NCBI GenBank assembly: GCA_963718305.1
Contig: CAVQZG010000017.1
Location: forward strand, 1 to 64,000
From: RYN-230 sp963718305
Lineage (GTDB): Bacteria > Actinomycetota > Actinomycetes > Streptosporangiales > Streptosporangiaceae
Length of the DNA: 64,000 nt
Reading direction: 5' to 3'
Part shown: in pieces, positions 52,291 to 60,598 of the stretch
How positions within the stretch are numbered: the first letter of the stretch is position 1
Layout: each line of letters opens with the position of its first letter
Translations under genes and position numbers: made by a program
The notes under the pieces: generated by a model
Databases searched by the model: none
Told to the model about the DNA's origin: nothing
The model's input: only the letters and a program-made list of their open reading frames with translations

Positions 52291-52971
52291 GTGAGAAACG
52301 AGCTGGTCTACGTGCATCTCGGCCTCGGCGAACAGCCCATTCCCTACCTGCGCGGCTGGGAACTGCAGCGCCAGATTCACGGGCAGCGGGTGAAGGACGA
52401 GATCCCGGATACGTGCCTCCTGCTGCAGCACGAGCCGGTATTCACGGCCGGGAAGCGGACCAGCCCTCTCGACCGGCCGCTGGGTGACGCCGGGGCGCCG
52501 GTGGTGGAGGTGGACCGGGGCGGCAAGATTACCTGGCATGGGCCCGGCCAGCTCGTCGGGTACCCGATCATCCGGCTCGGCGAGCCAGTCGACGTGATCG
52601 CCTACGTGCGGGCCATCGAGGAAGCGCTGATGCGGGCCTGCGCGGACGCCGGGGTCGCCACCACCCGGGTCGAGGGACGCAGCGGGGTATGGGTACCCGG
52701 CCAGCCGGAGCGCAAGATCGCCGCGATCGGGATCCGGGTGTCGCGTGGCGTGACCATGCACGGCTTCGCCCTGAACTGCGACTGCGACCTGGACTGGTTC
52801 AGCCGGTTCGTGCCGTGCGGCATCCGGGACGCCGGGGTGACCAGCCTGTCGGCCGAGCTCGGCCAGCCGGCCGGAGTCCAGGACATGCTCGGCGGGGTGG
52901 AACGCCACCTGGCCGAGGTTCTCGGCGCGGCCTCCTGGCGGCGCTCGGCGATGAATCCCGCGCCGGTCTAG
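52291..52971 (+). CDS. lipB: Lipoyl(octanoyl) transferase
   Basis: A 226-residue enzyme that moves octanoyl from ACP to lipoyl domains, the first step in protein lipoylation. Motifs: RGGKITWHGPGQLVGYPI, GRSGVWV, KIAAIGIRVSRGVTMHGFALN (catalytic Lys) and FVPCGI (catalytic Cys). The first in-frame GTG at 52282 overlaps a -10-like TATCGT; the GTG at 52291 is seven bases after it and fits a leaderless start. It uses octanoyl-ACP from the fab genes of this window. Confidence 0.94.
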   Translation: MRNELVYVHLGLGEQPIPYLRGWELQRQIHGQRVKDEIPDTCLLLQHEPVFTAGKRTSPLDRPLGDAGAPVVEVDRGGKITWHGPGQLVGYPIIRLGEPVDVIAYVRAIEEALMRACADAGVATTRVEGRSGVWVPGQPERKIAAIGIRVSRGVTMHGFALNCDCDLDWFSRFVPCGIRDAGVTSLSAELGQPAGVQDMLGGVERHLAEVLGAASWRRSAMNPAPV

Positions 52972-52977
52972 CCCTGG

Positions 52978-54300
52978 TCAGCCCGCCGTCCCGGCCTGCC
53001 CGGCCAGGTATCCGGGCAGCTCTGCGACCGGCACCGCGGCCTGCTCGCCGCTGTCCATGTCCCGCACGGTGACCGCGCCGGCTTCTTCCTCCTGGTGGCC
53101 GTAGATGAGCGCCCAGCGGGCGCCCTGGTCGCTGGCCCACTTGAGCTGGCGGCCCAGCTTCCCCGACGAGCCCATATAGACGCTGGCCCGCAGCCCGGCC
53201 TGGCGCGCCGCGGCGGCCAGCGAGAAGCTCCGGGTTTCGAGTTCCCGGCCCAGGACGGTCACGGCCACATCCAGCCGCCCGGCGCGGCCCGCCGGGCCGC
53301 CGTCCGGCAGCAGCAGCAGGATCCGCTCGATGCCCAGCGAGCCGCCGGTGCCTGGCACATCCGGGCCGCCCAGCTGCTCGATCAGGTGGTCGTAGCGGCC
53401 GCCCGAGGAAATGGACCCGGGTACCCCGTCCGCCACGACCTCCCAGATCGGGCCGGTGTAGTAGCTCAGCCCGCGGACCAGGCGCGGGGTGAACGCGATC
53501 CGCTCGCCCGGGATCTGCGCCGTGACCAGGGACAGCACCTCATCCACCTCGTCCAGCCCGGCCGAGCCCTCCTCGCTGGGCTTGAGCGCGGCCCGGATCC
53601 GCTCCTCCGCGTCCGGGGCGGTCATCGCGGCGACCAGGTCCCCGGCGGTGCCGCTGGCCAGGCCCCGCCCGGTCAGCTCGGCGGCCACGTCCGCGGCGGA
53701 CAGCTTGTCCAGCTTGTCCAGGGTGATCAGCACGCCCGGGCCGAGGTCGCCGGGCACGCCGAAGGCCTCCAGCAGGCCGGCCAGCACGTGCCGCGAGTTG
53801 AGCAGGAAGCGGAAGTCCGGGACGCCCAGCTCGGCCAGCGTGTCGTGCACGGCGCAGATCACTTCCGCGTCGGCCAGCACCGACGTGGTGCCCAGGGTGT
53901 CCAGGTCGCACTGGACGAACTCGCGGAAGCGGCCCCGGCCGGGCCGGTCCGCCCGCCACACCGGGCCCATCGCGTAACGCTTGTACGGGGTGGGCAGCTG
54001 GCTTCCGTACGCGGAGGCCACCCTGGCCAGCGGGACCGTCATGTCATAGCGCAACGCCAGGTCCGCCTCGCCGGAGGCCTCGTGCTCGCCGCGCCGCAGG
54101 ATCTTGAAGATGAGCTTGTCGCCCTCTTCCCCGTACTTGCCCAGCAGCACGTCGAGGCGCTCGAAGGCCGGCGTCTGCAGCGGCTCGAACCCGTACCGGG
54201 AGAACACCGAGCGGATCACCGCGAAGGCGCGCTCGCGCGCCTCGACCTCCGCGGCCAGGAAGTCACGTGTCCCCGACGGGGGATCGAACTGCGTTGGCAT
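52978..54300 (-). CDS. hisS: Histidine--tRNA ligase
   Basis: A 440-residue class II synthetase: motif 1 region PPSGTRDFLAAE, motif 2 FREFVQCDLDTLG, His-specific GLSYYTGPIWEVV, motif 3 GGSLGIERILLLL, and a C-terminal anticodon domain. ATG 54300 (MPTQFDPPSGTRDF) follows GGGAGG at some distance; a longer frame to 54408 adds 36 unlikely residues. Its stop is six bases from that of lipB, in convergent orientation. In mycobacteria hisS is elsewhere, so it is an insertion in this syntenic block. Confidence 0.93.
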   Translation of the reverse strand: MPTQFDPPSGTRDFLAAEVEARERAFAVIRSVFSRYGFEPLQTPAFERLDVLLGKYGEEGDKLIFKILRRGEHEASGEADLALRYDMTVPLARVASAYGSQLPTPYKRYAMGPVWRADRPGRGRFREFVQCDLDTLGTTSVLADAEVICAVHDTLAELGVPDFRFLLNSRHVLAGLLEAFGVPGDLGPGVLITLDKLDKLSAADVAAELTGRGLASGTAGDLVAAMTAPDAEERIRAALKPSEEGSAGLDEVDEVLSLVTAQIPGERIAFTPRLVRGLSYYTGPIWEVVADGVPGSISSGGRYDHLIEQLGGPDVPGTGGSLGIERILLLLPDGGPAGRAGRLDVAVTVLGRELETRSFSLAAAARQAGLRASVYMGSSGKLGRQLKWASDQGARWALIYGHQEEEAGAVTVRDMDSGEQAAVPVAELPGYLAGQAGTAG

Positions 54301-54506
54301 GCGTCCATGGTCCCCGACAAGGGCACCTCCCGTCACATCGAATAGCCGGGAGCCGGGTCCTCGCCGCGCTCCGGACCCGGTGACCGCCGCGTTAAATATC
54401 CAGGCCACCAGGCCTGCCCTGATATGATTGACCCCGTGTACTAGGACCAGCGGCCCCCGCTATCAGCGCCCCGAGCCGTAGCCTGCCCTCGTCCTAGGAG
54501 TCCCCC

Positions 54507-55874
54507 GTGTCTGTCCCGCAGGTCGCTGACGCGACCGCGTCCTCTGCCGAGCTGACCTCACCATCCGTGGCCGGGTCAGGTCCGGCTACGGCCGGGCCGG
54601 TCCTGGCGGGGACCGCCCTGGCTGAGCGGGGGACGCCGGGCCAGCCGGGCCGGGCTGCCCCGCGCCACGCACTGAGCCTCGCGATCGTCCTGCAGGTCCT
54701 GATCTCGGCCGGGGACGGGCTGGCCATGGTCGCCCTGGCCAGCCGGGTATACCAGACGTCGCACGCCTCGTGGGCGGTGGCGGCGGTCTTCCTCGCGGTG
54801 ACCGTGCCGATCACGGCCCTCGCCCCCCTGGCGGGCATACTGCTCGACCGGCTGTCGCCCCGGCCCGTCCTGGTCGCGGCGGCGGCCGCGGAGACGGCCG
54901 TGGCCCTGCTGCTGACCCGGCTCACCGGCACCGGGGCCATCCTCGGACTGTCCCTCGGCTTCGGGGTGTGCGCGGCCCTGCTGCAGCCCGGCCTGGGCGC
55001 CATCGTCCCGCAACTGGCCGGCCGGGCCGGGGTCACCCGGGCCAACGGTTACCTGCAGGCCGCGACCTGGGGCGGGTTCACCGTGGGCCCGCTGCTGGCG
55101 GGGGTCCTCACCGCGGCCGGCGGCACCGGCCTGGCGCTGGGCGCGGTCGCCGTGGTGTACGGCCTGGGCGCGATCGGCCTGCGCCTCCTTCCGCTGGCGG
55201 CCGGTCCCGCGGGCCTGGCTGGCGAGGCGGCGCCCGCGGATACTCCGGGCGAGTCGGTGGGCCGCCAGCTCAGCGCCGGGCTGCGCTTCCTGCGCGCCGA
55301 CCGGGTGGCCGGGCTGCTCGTGCTCGTGGTCGCGGTGATGGTGGCCTTCGGCAACATGGCCAGCGTGGCCGAGGTGGCCTTCGCCGAGGGAGTGCTCAAG
55401 GCGGGCGCTTCCGGCTACTCGGTGCTGGTCGCCGCCTGGACCGCGGGCATGCTCGGCGGCACGCTGGTGGGCGGCCTGGTGCGCCGCCGCCACCTGGCCC
55501 TGGCCACCCTGGCCGGCACGGTCATCGCGGGCACCGGGGTCGCGCTGGCCGGCGGCGCCGTCACGCTCTGGCAGGCCGCGGCCTGCTACGGGATCGGCGG
55601 CCTGGCCAACGGCGTCGAGGTCGTGGCGACCCGCAGTTTCCTGAACCACCGGGTTCCCGGGGCCATCTCGGGGCGGGTCTTCGCCCTCTACTCCGGGGTG
55701 CTGTTCGGCGCGGCGTCGGTGGGCATGGCCGCGGCCGGCGGGCTGCTGGCCCCGCTCAACCCGCGCGTGGTCCTGTTCATCGCGGGCACCGGCGGGATCG
55801 TGGCCGGCGCCCTGGGCTGGGCCCGGTATACCCGCCTGCGGCGCGCAGGCGCCTCCGCCCGGGACGTACGCTGA
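54507..55874 (+). CDS. MFS transporter
   Basis: A 455-residue polytopic protein. After ~50 polar residues come about twelve hydrophobic segments from ALSLAIVLQVLISAGDGLAMV onward; the loop GILLDRLSPRP is the usual MFS motif A (after helix 2). It resembles the enterobactin-exporter-like group in sequence feel, but the substrate is not identifiable. GTG 54507 has AGGAG seven bases upstream. Ends four bases before lipA. Confidence 0.86.
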   Translation: MSVPQVADATASSAELTSPSVAGSGPATAGPVLAGTALAERGTPGQPGRAAPRHALSLAIVLQVLISAGDGLAMVALASRVYQTSHASWAVAAVFLAVTVPITALAPLAGILLDRLSPRPVLVAAAAAETAVALLLTRLTGTGAILGLSLGFGVCAALLQPGLGAIVPQLAGRAGVTRANGYLQAATWGGFTVGPLLAGVLTAAGGTGLALGAVAVVYGLGAIGLRLLPLAAGPAGLAGEAAPADTPGESVGRQLSAGLRFLRADRVAGLLVLVVAVMVAFGNMASVAEVAFAEGVLKAGASGYSVLVAAWTAGMLGGTLVGGLVRRRHLALATLAGTVIAGTGVALAGGAVTLWQAAACYGIGGLANGVEVVATRSFLNHRVPGAISGRVFALYSGVLFGAASVGMAAAGGLLAPLNPRVVLFIAGTGGIVAGALGWARYTRLRRAGASARDVR

Positions 55875-55878
55875 GAGG

Positions 55879-56835
55879 GTGGTACTTGCACCCGAAGGAC
55901 GCAGGCTGCTCCGCCTGGAAGCACGCAACAGCCAGACCCCCATCGAGAGAAAGCCGCCGTGGATCAAGACCCGGCTGCGGACCGGGCCGGAATACACGGC
56001 GCTGAAGAGCCTGGTCAGCCGGGAGGGCCTGCACACGGTGTGTGAGGAGGCCGGCTGCCCGAACATCTTCGAGTGCTGGGAAGACCGCGAGGCCACCTTC
56101 CTCATCGGCGGCGACCAGTGCACCAGGCGCTGCGACTTCTGCCAGATCGCCACGGGCAAGCCGCAGCCGCTGGACACCGACGAGCCGCGCCGGGTCGCGG
56201 AGTCGGTCGCCACCATGGGCCTGCGCTACGCCACCGTGACCGGGGTGGCCCGGGATGACCTGGCGGACGGCGGCGCGTGGCTGTACGCGCAGACCGCCCG
56301 CGAGATCCACGACACGGTGCCCGGCTGCGGGGTGGAGCTGCTGATCCCCGACTTCAACGCGGCCAGCGACCGGCTGGCCGAGGTGTTCGGGGCCCGGCCG
56401 GAAGTGCTGGCGCACAACATCGAGACCGTGCCGAGGATCTTCAAGCGGATCAGGCCCGGCTTCCGTTACGAGCGGTCGCTGCAGGTCATCACGCTGGCCC
56501 GGGAAGCCGGGCTGGTCACCAAGTCCAACCTGATCCTCGGCCTCGGCGAGGAACCGCACGAGATCACCCAGGCCATGGCGGACCTGCGCGCGGCCGGCTG
56601 CGAACTGCTCACGATCACCCAGTACCTGCGGCCGTCACCGCTGCATCACCCGGTGGAGCGCTGGGTGCCGCCGGAGGAATTCGACCGGCTGGGCGACGAG
56701 GCCAGGGAGCTGGGATTCTCCGGTGTCATGTCCGGGCCGCTGGTCCGGTCGTCGTACCGGGCGGGCCGCCTGTACCGGGACGCGATGGCCCGCCGGGTCC
56801 AGCCGGGCGCCGCAGTTTCCCACCAGGCCCGCTGA
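55879..56835 (+). CDS. lipA: Lipoyl synthase
   Basis: A 318-residue radical-SAM enzyme that inserts two sulfurs into the octanoyl group. Both Fe-S clusters are visible: auxiliary CxxxxCxxxxxC in VCEEAGCPNIFECWED and radical CTRRCDFCQ; C-terminal RSSYRAG coordinates the auxiliary cluster. GTG 55879 is six bases after a TACGCT -10-like box, so it may be leaderless. With lipB it completes the lipoylation pathway. Confidence 0.95.
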   Translation: MVLAPEGRRLLRLEARNSQTPIERKPPWIKTRLRTGPEYTALKSLVSREGLHTVCEEAGCPNIFECWEDREATFLIGGDQCTRRCDFCQIATGKPQPLDTDEPRRVAESVATMGLRYATVTGVARDDLADGGAWLYAQTAREIHDTVPGCGVELLIPDFNAASDRLAEVFGARPEVLAHNIETVPRIFKRIRPGFRYERSLQVITLAREAGLVTKSNLILGLGEEPHEITQAMADLRAAGCELLTITQYLRPSPLHHPVERWVPPEEFDRLGDEARELGFSGVMSGPLVRSSYRAGRLYRDAMARRVQPGAAVSHQAR

Positions 56836-56852
56836 CTCGTATCCTGCCCTCC

Positions 56853-57560
56853 ATGGCGAACAGCTCGGCGAACCGGAAAGACGGCGCGGATGGGGTCCCC
56901 CCCGGCCGCATCAAGCAGATCCGCATGGTCGCGGGGATAATCCGCGAACAGAACCCCAGGGCGCTCCCGATCATCGCGCTGACCGCGGTCGGGATCATCG
57001 CCGTCTTCGTGATCGTCGGCCTGCTCACCGGCCTGGCCGGCGTGCTGATCCCGCTCGGCGTGGCGGCCGGCCTGGGCGCCGCGATGCTGATGTTCGGCCG
57101 GTTCGCCCAGTCGGCGCAGTACTCGGTGGTGGAGGGCCAGCCCGGCGCGGCCGCGGCCATCCTGCAGAGCATGCGCGGCGGCTGGACCGTCACGCCGGCC
57201 GTGTCGGCGAACCGGAACATGGATGTGGTGCACCGGGCCGTCGGCAAGCCCGGGGTCGTGCTGGTCGGCGAGGGATCGCCGACCCGGCTGCCCAGCTTGC
57301 TCGCGGCCGAGAAGAAGCGGATCTCCCGGGTCGCCTACGAGACGCCGATCTATGACTTCCAGGTCGGCAACGAAGAGGGCCAGGTGCCGATCCGCAAGCT
57401 GCAGCGCAAGATCATGCGGCTGCCCCGGAACCTGAAGGGCGCTGACGTGACCGAGCTCAACTACCGGCTCAAGGCCCTGCCGCAGTCCCTGCAGGCGCCG
57501 AAGGGGCCGATGCCGAAGTCGGGGCGGATGCCCCGGCAGCCGCGGCCCCGGACCCGCTAG
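56853..57560 (+). CDS. DUF4191 family membrane protein
   Basis: A 235-residue protein. Two hydrophobic helices (residues 38-75) are followed by a cytosolic region with YSVVEGQPGAAAAILQSMR, RPSVxxNR-like SANRNMDVVHRAVGKPGVVLVGEG and a basic C-terminus. It corresponds to mycobacterial Rv2219, next to lipA, in the same order. TATCCT lies seven bases before ATG 56853 (leaderless pattern). Function unknown. Confidence 0.86.
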   Translation: MANSSANRKDGADGVPPGRIKQIRMVAGIIREQNPRALPIIALTAVGIIAVFVIVGLLTGLAGVLIPLGVAAGLGAAMLMFGRFAQSAQYSVVEGQPGAAAAILQSMRGGWTVTPAVSANRNMDVVHRAVGKPGVVLVGEGSPTRLPSLLAAEKKRISRVAYETPIYDFQVGNEEGQVPIRKLQRKIMRLPRNLKGADVTELNYRLKALPQSLQAPKGPMPKSGRMPRQPRPRTR

Positions 57561-57599
57561 CTGCGCAGCTGCCAGCCCGGGCCCGCCAGCGCGGATCCG

Positions 57600-58031
57600 C
57601 TAGCTGCGGAGCACGATCGTGTTGGCCGCGCGGTCGTGCAGCCCGCGCAGGTCCCGGTCGGTGACCAGCGGCGGGATGACGGTGATCAGCAGGATGGTGC
57701 GGACGAGAGCCCAGCCGAACCCCACCGGCCTGCCGTCCAGCCGGGCCACCCGGATGCCCAGCACCCGCTTCCCCAGGGTGAACCCGGTCAGCGCGGTGAG
57801 CAGCCAGACCTCCACGGAGAAGACCACCAGGGTCCAGCCCGCCGAGCGGAAGAGCGCCAGCGCCACGGCGGTGCTCGCCAGCCAGTCGATCAGCAGGGCG
57901 AGGAGGCGGCGTCCCATGCCCGCGACCGACCGGGGGCCGTGCTCGGGAAGGCCGAACTTTTCTCCGGGGTACTTCTCCTGCGCCCCGGGGTCCCGCGTCG
58001 GCAGCAGCCCGGCCCAGCGTCGTTCCGTCAC
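57600..58031 (-). CDS. RDD-family membrane protein
   Basis: A 143-residue protein. RRLLALLIDWLASTAVALAL holds the R-D pair of the RDD domain, followed by helices around WTLVVFSVEVWLLTALTGFTLGKRVLGIRV and ALVRTILLITVIPPLV. I choose GTG 58031, six bases after TACCGT; the frame is open to 58088. It matches mycobacterial Rv2219A beside glnA1, and is divergent from glnA. Confidence 0.83.
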   Translation of the reverse strand: MTERRWAGLLPTRDPGAQEKYPGEKFGLPEHGPRSVAGMGRRLLALLIDWLASTAVALALFRSAGWTLVVFSVEVWLLTALTGFTLGKRVLGIRVARLDGRPVGFGWALVRTILLITVIPPLVTDRDLRGLHDRAANTIVLRS

Positions 58032-58131
58032 CCCTTCACGGTACCCGCGCCCGGGCCGGCCGCGGTGCGGAGCCCCATCGCCGGCCACGCGGGCGGTTCC
58101 GCCCGCTGATGCGCGTCACGGAGGGTAAGGC

Positions 58132-58169
58132 GTAACACGTGTGAAACACTGGAGACACGGCCGGGAAAT
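58132..58169 (+). promoter_or_regulatory. Tandem GlnR box upstream of glnA
   Basis: GTAAC-n6-GAAAC (58132-58147) is followed by n6 and then GACAC-n6-GAAAT (58154-58169). This is the gTnAc-n6-GaAAc-n6-gTnAc-n6-GaAAc element of the actinobacterial nitrogen regulator GlnR; the first half is perfect and the second nearly so. It lies about 155 bases upstream of the glnA start and should mediate nitrogen control. Confidence 0.8.
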
Positions 58170-58322
58170 CGCCGGGAACTAACGTCCGATACGTTCCTGC
58201 CGCAGGCAGACCCCCCAAGCGGCCAACTTCTGCGTGGCCGTTTTCGCGGCCTTCAGCCGCGGCAGCCCAGGGAGGCAACACGTGCCAGCTAACGCGGTGC
58301 CAGCTCCGTTCAGGGAGGGTTG

Positions 58323-59747
58323 ATGTTCAACAACGCCGACGAGGTACTGAAGTTCATCGGCGATACAAAGGTTGAGTTCGTCGACGTCAGGTTCTGTGAC
58401 CTGCTCGGGACGGTCCAGCACTTCACGGTCCCGACTGAGACGTTCGACGACAAGGTCTTCACCGAGGGCCGCATGTTCGACGGCTCCTCGATCCGGGGGT
58501 TCCAGCAGATCCACGAGTCGGACATGCTCCTGATGCCCGACCCGACCAGCGCGGTCATGGACCCATTCCGCCAGCACCCGACCTTGAACCTGACCTTCTT
58601 CGTGCACGACCCGCTGACCGGCGAGCCGTACACCCGTGACCCGCGGAACGTGGCCCGCAAGGCCGAGACGTTCCTGAAGGGCTCCGGGATCGGTGACACC
58701 GCGTTCTTCGGCCCGGAGGCGGAGTTCTACATCTTCGACTCGGTGCGCTACGACACCGGGGCTAACGCTGGCTACTACTACATCGACTCCGTCGAGGGCG
58801 CCTGGAACACCGGGCGTGAGGAGGAAGGCGGGAACCTCGGCTCCAAGCCCCCGTACAAGGGCGGCTACTTCCCGGTCCCGCCGGTCGACCACTACACCGA
58901 CCTGCGCTCGGAGATGGTCCGCAAGCTGATCGAGGTCGGCCTCACGGTGGAGATGCAGCACCACGAGGTCGGCACCGCGGGCCAGGCGGAGATCGACATC
59001 CTGTTCGGCCCGCTGCTCAAGCAGGCCGACAACCTGATGCTCTACAAGTACGTGGTGAAGAGCGTCGCGCGGGCGGCCGGCAAGACCGCCACGTTCATGC
59101 CCAAGCCGATCTTCGGTGACAACGGCTCCGGCATGCACTGCCACCAGAGCATCTGGAAGGACGGCTCGCCGCTCTTCTACGACGAGGTGGGCTACGCGGG
59201 CCTGTCCGACACCGGCCGGTACTACGTGGGCGGGCTGCTCAAGCACGCACCCTCGCTGCTCGCGTTCACCAACCCGACGGTGAACTCCTACCACCGCCTG
59301 GTGCCCGGCTACGAGGCGCCGGTCAACCTGGTCTACTCCCAGCGCAACCGGTCGGCCTGCGTGCGCATCCCGATCACCGGCTCGAACCCCAAGGCCAAGC
59401 GCCTGGAGTTCCGGGTACCTGACCCGTCGGCCAACCCCTACCTGGCGTTCTCGGCCATGCTGATGGCCGGCATCGACGGCATCAAGAACAAGATCGAGCC
59501 GCACGAGCCGGTGGACAAGGACCTGTACGAGCTGCCGCCGGACGAGGCGGCCGCCATCCCGCAGGTTCCCGGCTCGCTGGAGACCGTGCTCAACACGCTG
59601 GAGGAGGACCACGACTACCTGCTCGAAGGCGGCGTGTTCACCCCGGACCTGATCGAGACCTGGATCGAGTACAAGCGGACCAACGAGCTCGACCCGGTGC
59701 GGCTGCGTCCGTCGCCGCACGAGTTCGCCATGTACTACGACGTCTGA
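58323..59747 (+). CDS. glnA: Glutamine synthetase, type I
   Basis: A 474-residue GSI-beta enzyme that makes glutamine from glutamate, ammonium and ATP. Landmarks: MFDGSSIRGFQQIHESDM, EAEFYIFDSV, KPIFGDNGSGMHCHQS, NPKAKRLEFRVPDPSANPYL, and the adenylylation tyrosine in VDKDLYELPPDE. ATG 58323 follows GGGAGGG; the preceding TTG is less likely. It sits behind a tandem GlnR box, so nitrogen control is expected, along with GlnE adenylylation. Confidence 0.96.
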   Translation: MFNNADEVLKFIGDTKVEFVDVRFCDLLGTVQHFTVPTETFDDKVFTEGRMFDGSSIRGFQQIHESDMLLMPDPTSAVMDPFRQHPTLNLTFFVHDPLTGEPYTRDPRNVARKAETFLKGSGIGDTAFFGPEAEFYIFDSVRYDTGANAGYYYIDSVEGAWNTGREEEGGNLGSKPPYKGGYFPVPPVDHYTDLRSEMVRKLIEVGLTVEMQHHEVGTAGQAEIDILFGPLLKQADNLMLYKYVVKSVARAAGKTATFMPKPIFGDNGSGMHCHQSIWKDGSPLFYDEVGYAGLSDTGRYYVGGLLKHAPSLLAFTNPTVNSYHRLVPGYEAPVNLVYSQRNRSACVRIPITGSNPKAKRLEFRVPDPSANPYLAFSAMLMAGIDGIKNKIEPHEPVDKDLYELPPDEAAAIPQVPGSLETVLNTLEEDHDYLLEGGVFTPDLIETWIEYKRTNELDPVRLRPSPHEFAMYYDV

Positions 59748-59767
59748 CTCTCGTAAGCCCGGCCGGG

Positions 59768-59811
59768 AGGCCACCGGCCCGCCGCCGCCGCGGCGGTCGC
59801 CGGTGGCCTTT
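59768..59811 (+). terminator. Terminator after glnA
   Basis: AGGCCACCGGC at 59768-59778 pairs with GCCGGTGGCCT at 59799-59809, with a GCC-repeat loop and TTT following. It begins 21 bases after the glnA stop. Confidence 0.8.
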
Positions 59812-59863
59812 CGCGTTTCCCCCGGCGGACCCGGCACTGCCCGGGACCGGGCAGGATGGAGCG

Positions 59864-60598
59864 GTGACCGATGAGCTACCCGCGCCGGGGATGAGCCAGG
59901 CCGGCCCGATCACGCTGGCCAGCCTGAACCTGCATGGCGGCGTGACCAGCCAGGGCGAGCCCTTCGACGTCGCGGAGGCGTGCCACCGGCTCAAGGCGGA
60001 CGTCATCACGCTGCAGGAAGCCTGGCGGCCCGAGGAGGAGCCAGACGTCGTGACCGGCGTGGCCGCCGCGCTCGGCGCCGAGGTGCGGCACCGGGGGCTG
60101 GCCCGGAACACCAGCCGGGCCCGGCTCGGTGTCGGGACGGACCAGGGGGCGGGCACCTGGGGCCTGGCCGTGCTGACCATGCTCCCGGTCACCGGCTACC
60201 AGGAGATCGAGCTCGGCCGGGCGCCTGGCGACCAGATCGGCCGGGCGGCGCAGGTGCTCACGCTGGCCACCCCGGGCGGCGCCGCGCTGCGGGTGGTGAA
60301 CACCCACCTGACGCACCGCTACAGCAGCCCGGTCCAGCTCGCCCTGCTGGTGCACAGGCTGGGCGGAAGCTCCCTGCCGACGGTCCTCGCCGGGGACCTC
60401 AACATGCCCCGCCCGGCCACGCTGGTGGCCAGGGGCTACCGCTCCGTGGTGCGCGGCCGGTCCTTCCCGGCCGGGCGGCCGCTGGTCCAGCTCGATCACA
60501 TGCTGCTCAGCGGGGCGGTCAGCGCAACGGAGCCGGAGGTGCTGGAGCCGGTCGGCTCCGATCACCTGCCGATCCGGGCGCGGCTGAGCCCGGGGTGA
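59864..60598 (+). CDS. Endonuclease/exonuclease/phosphatase-fold protein
   Basis: A 244-residue EEP enzyme: LASLNLHGG, VITLQEAWRP, VVNTHLTHRYS, VLAGDLNMP and the catalytic SDHLPI near the end. Such proteins hydrolyse phosphodiesters in nucleic acids, sphingomyelin or inositol phosphates; no signal peptide or specificity feature is visible. Its last 80 bases overlap the convergent lipid kinase gene. Confidence 0.88.
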   Translation: MTDELPAPGMSQAGPITLASLNLHGGVTSQGEPFDVAEACHRLKADVITLQEAWRPEEEPDVVTGVAAALGAEVRHRGLARNTSRARLGVGTDQGAGTWGLAVLTMLPVTGYQEIELGRAPGDQIGRAAQVLTLATPGGAALRVVNTHLTHRYSSPVQLALLVHRLGGSSLPTVLAGDLNMPRPATLVARGYRSVVRGRSFPAGRPLVQLDHMLLSGAVSATEPEVLEPVGSDHLPIRARLSPG

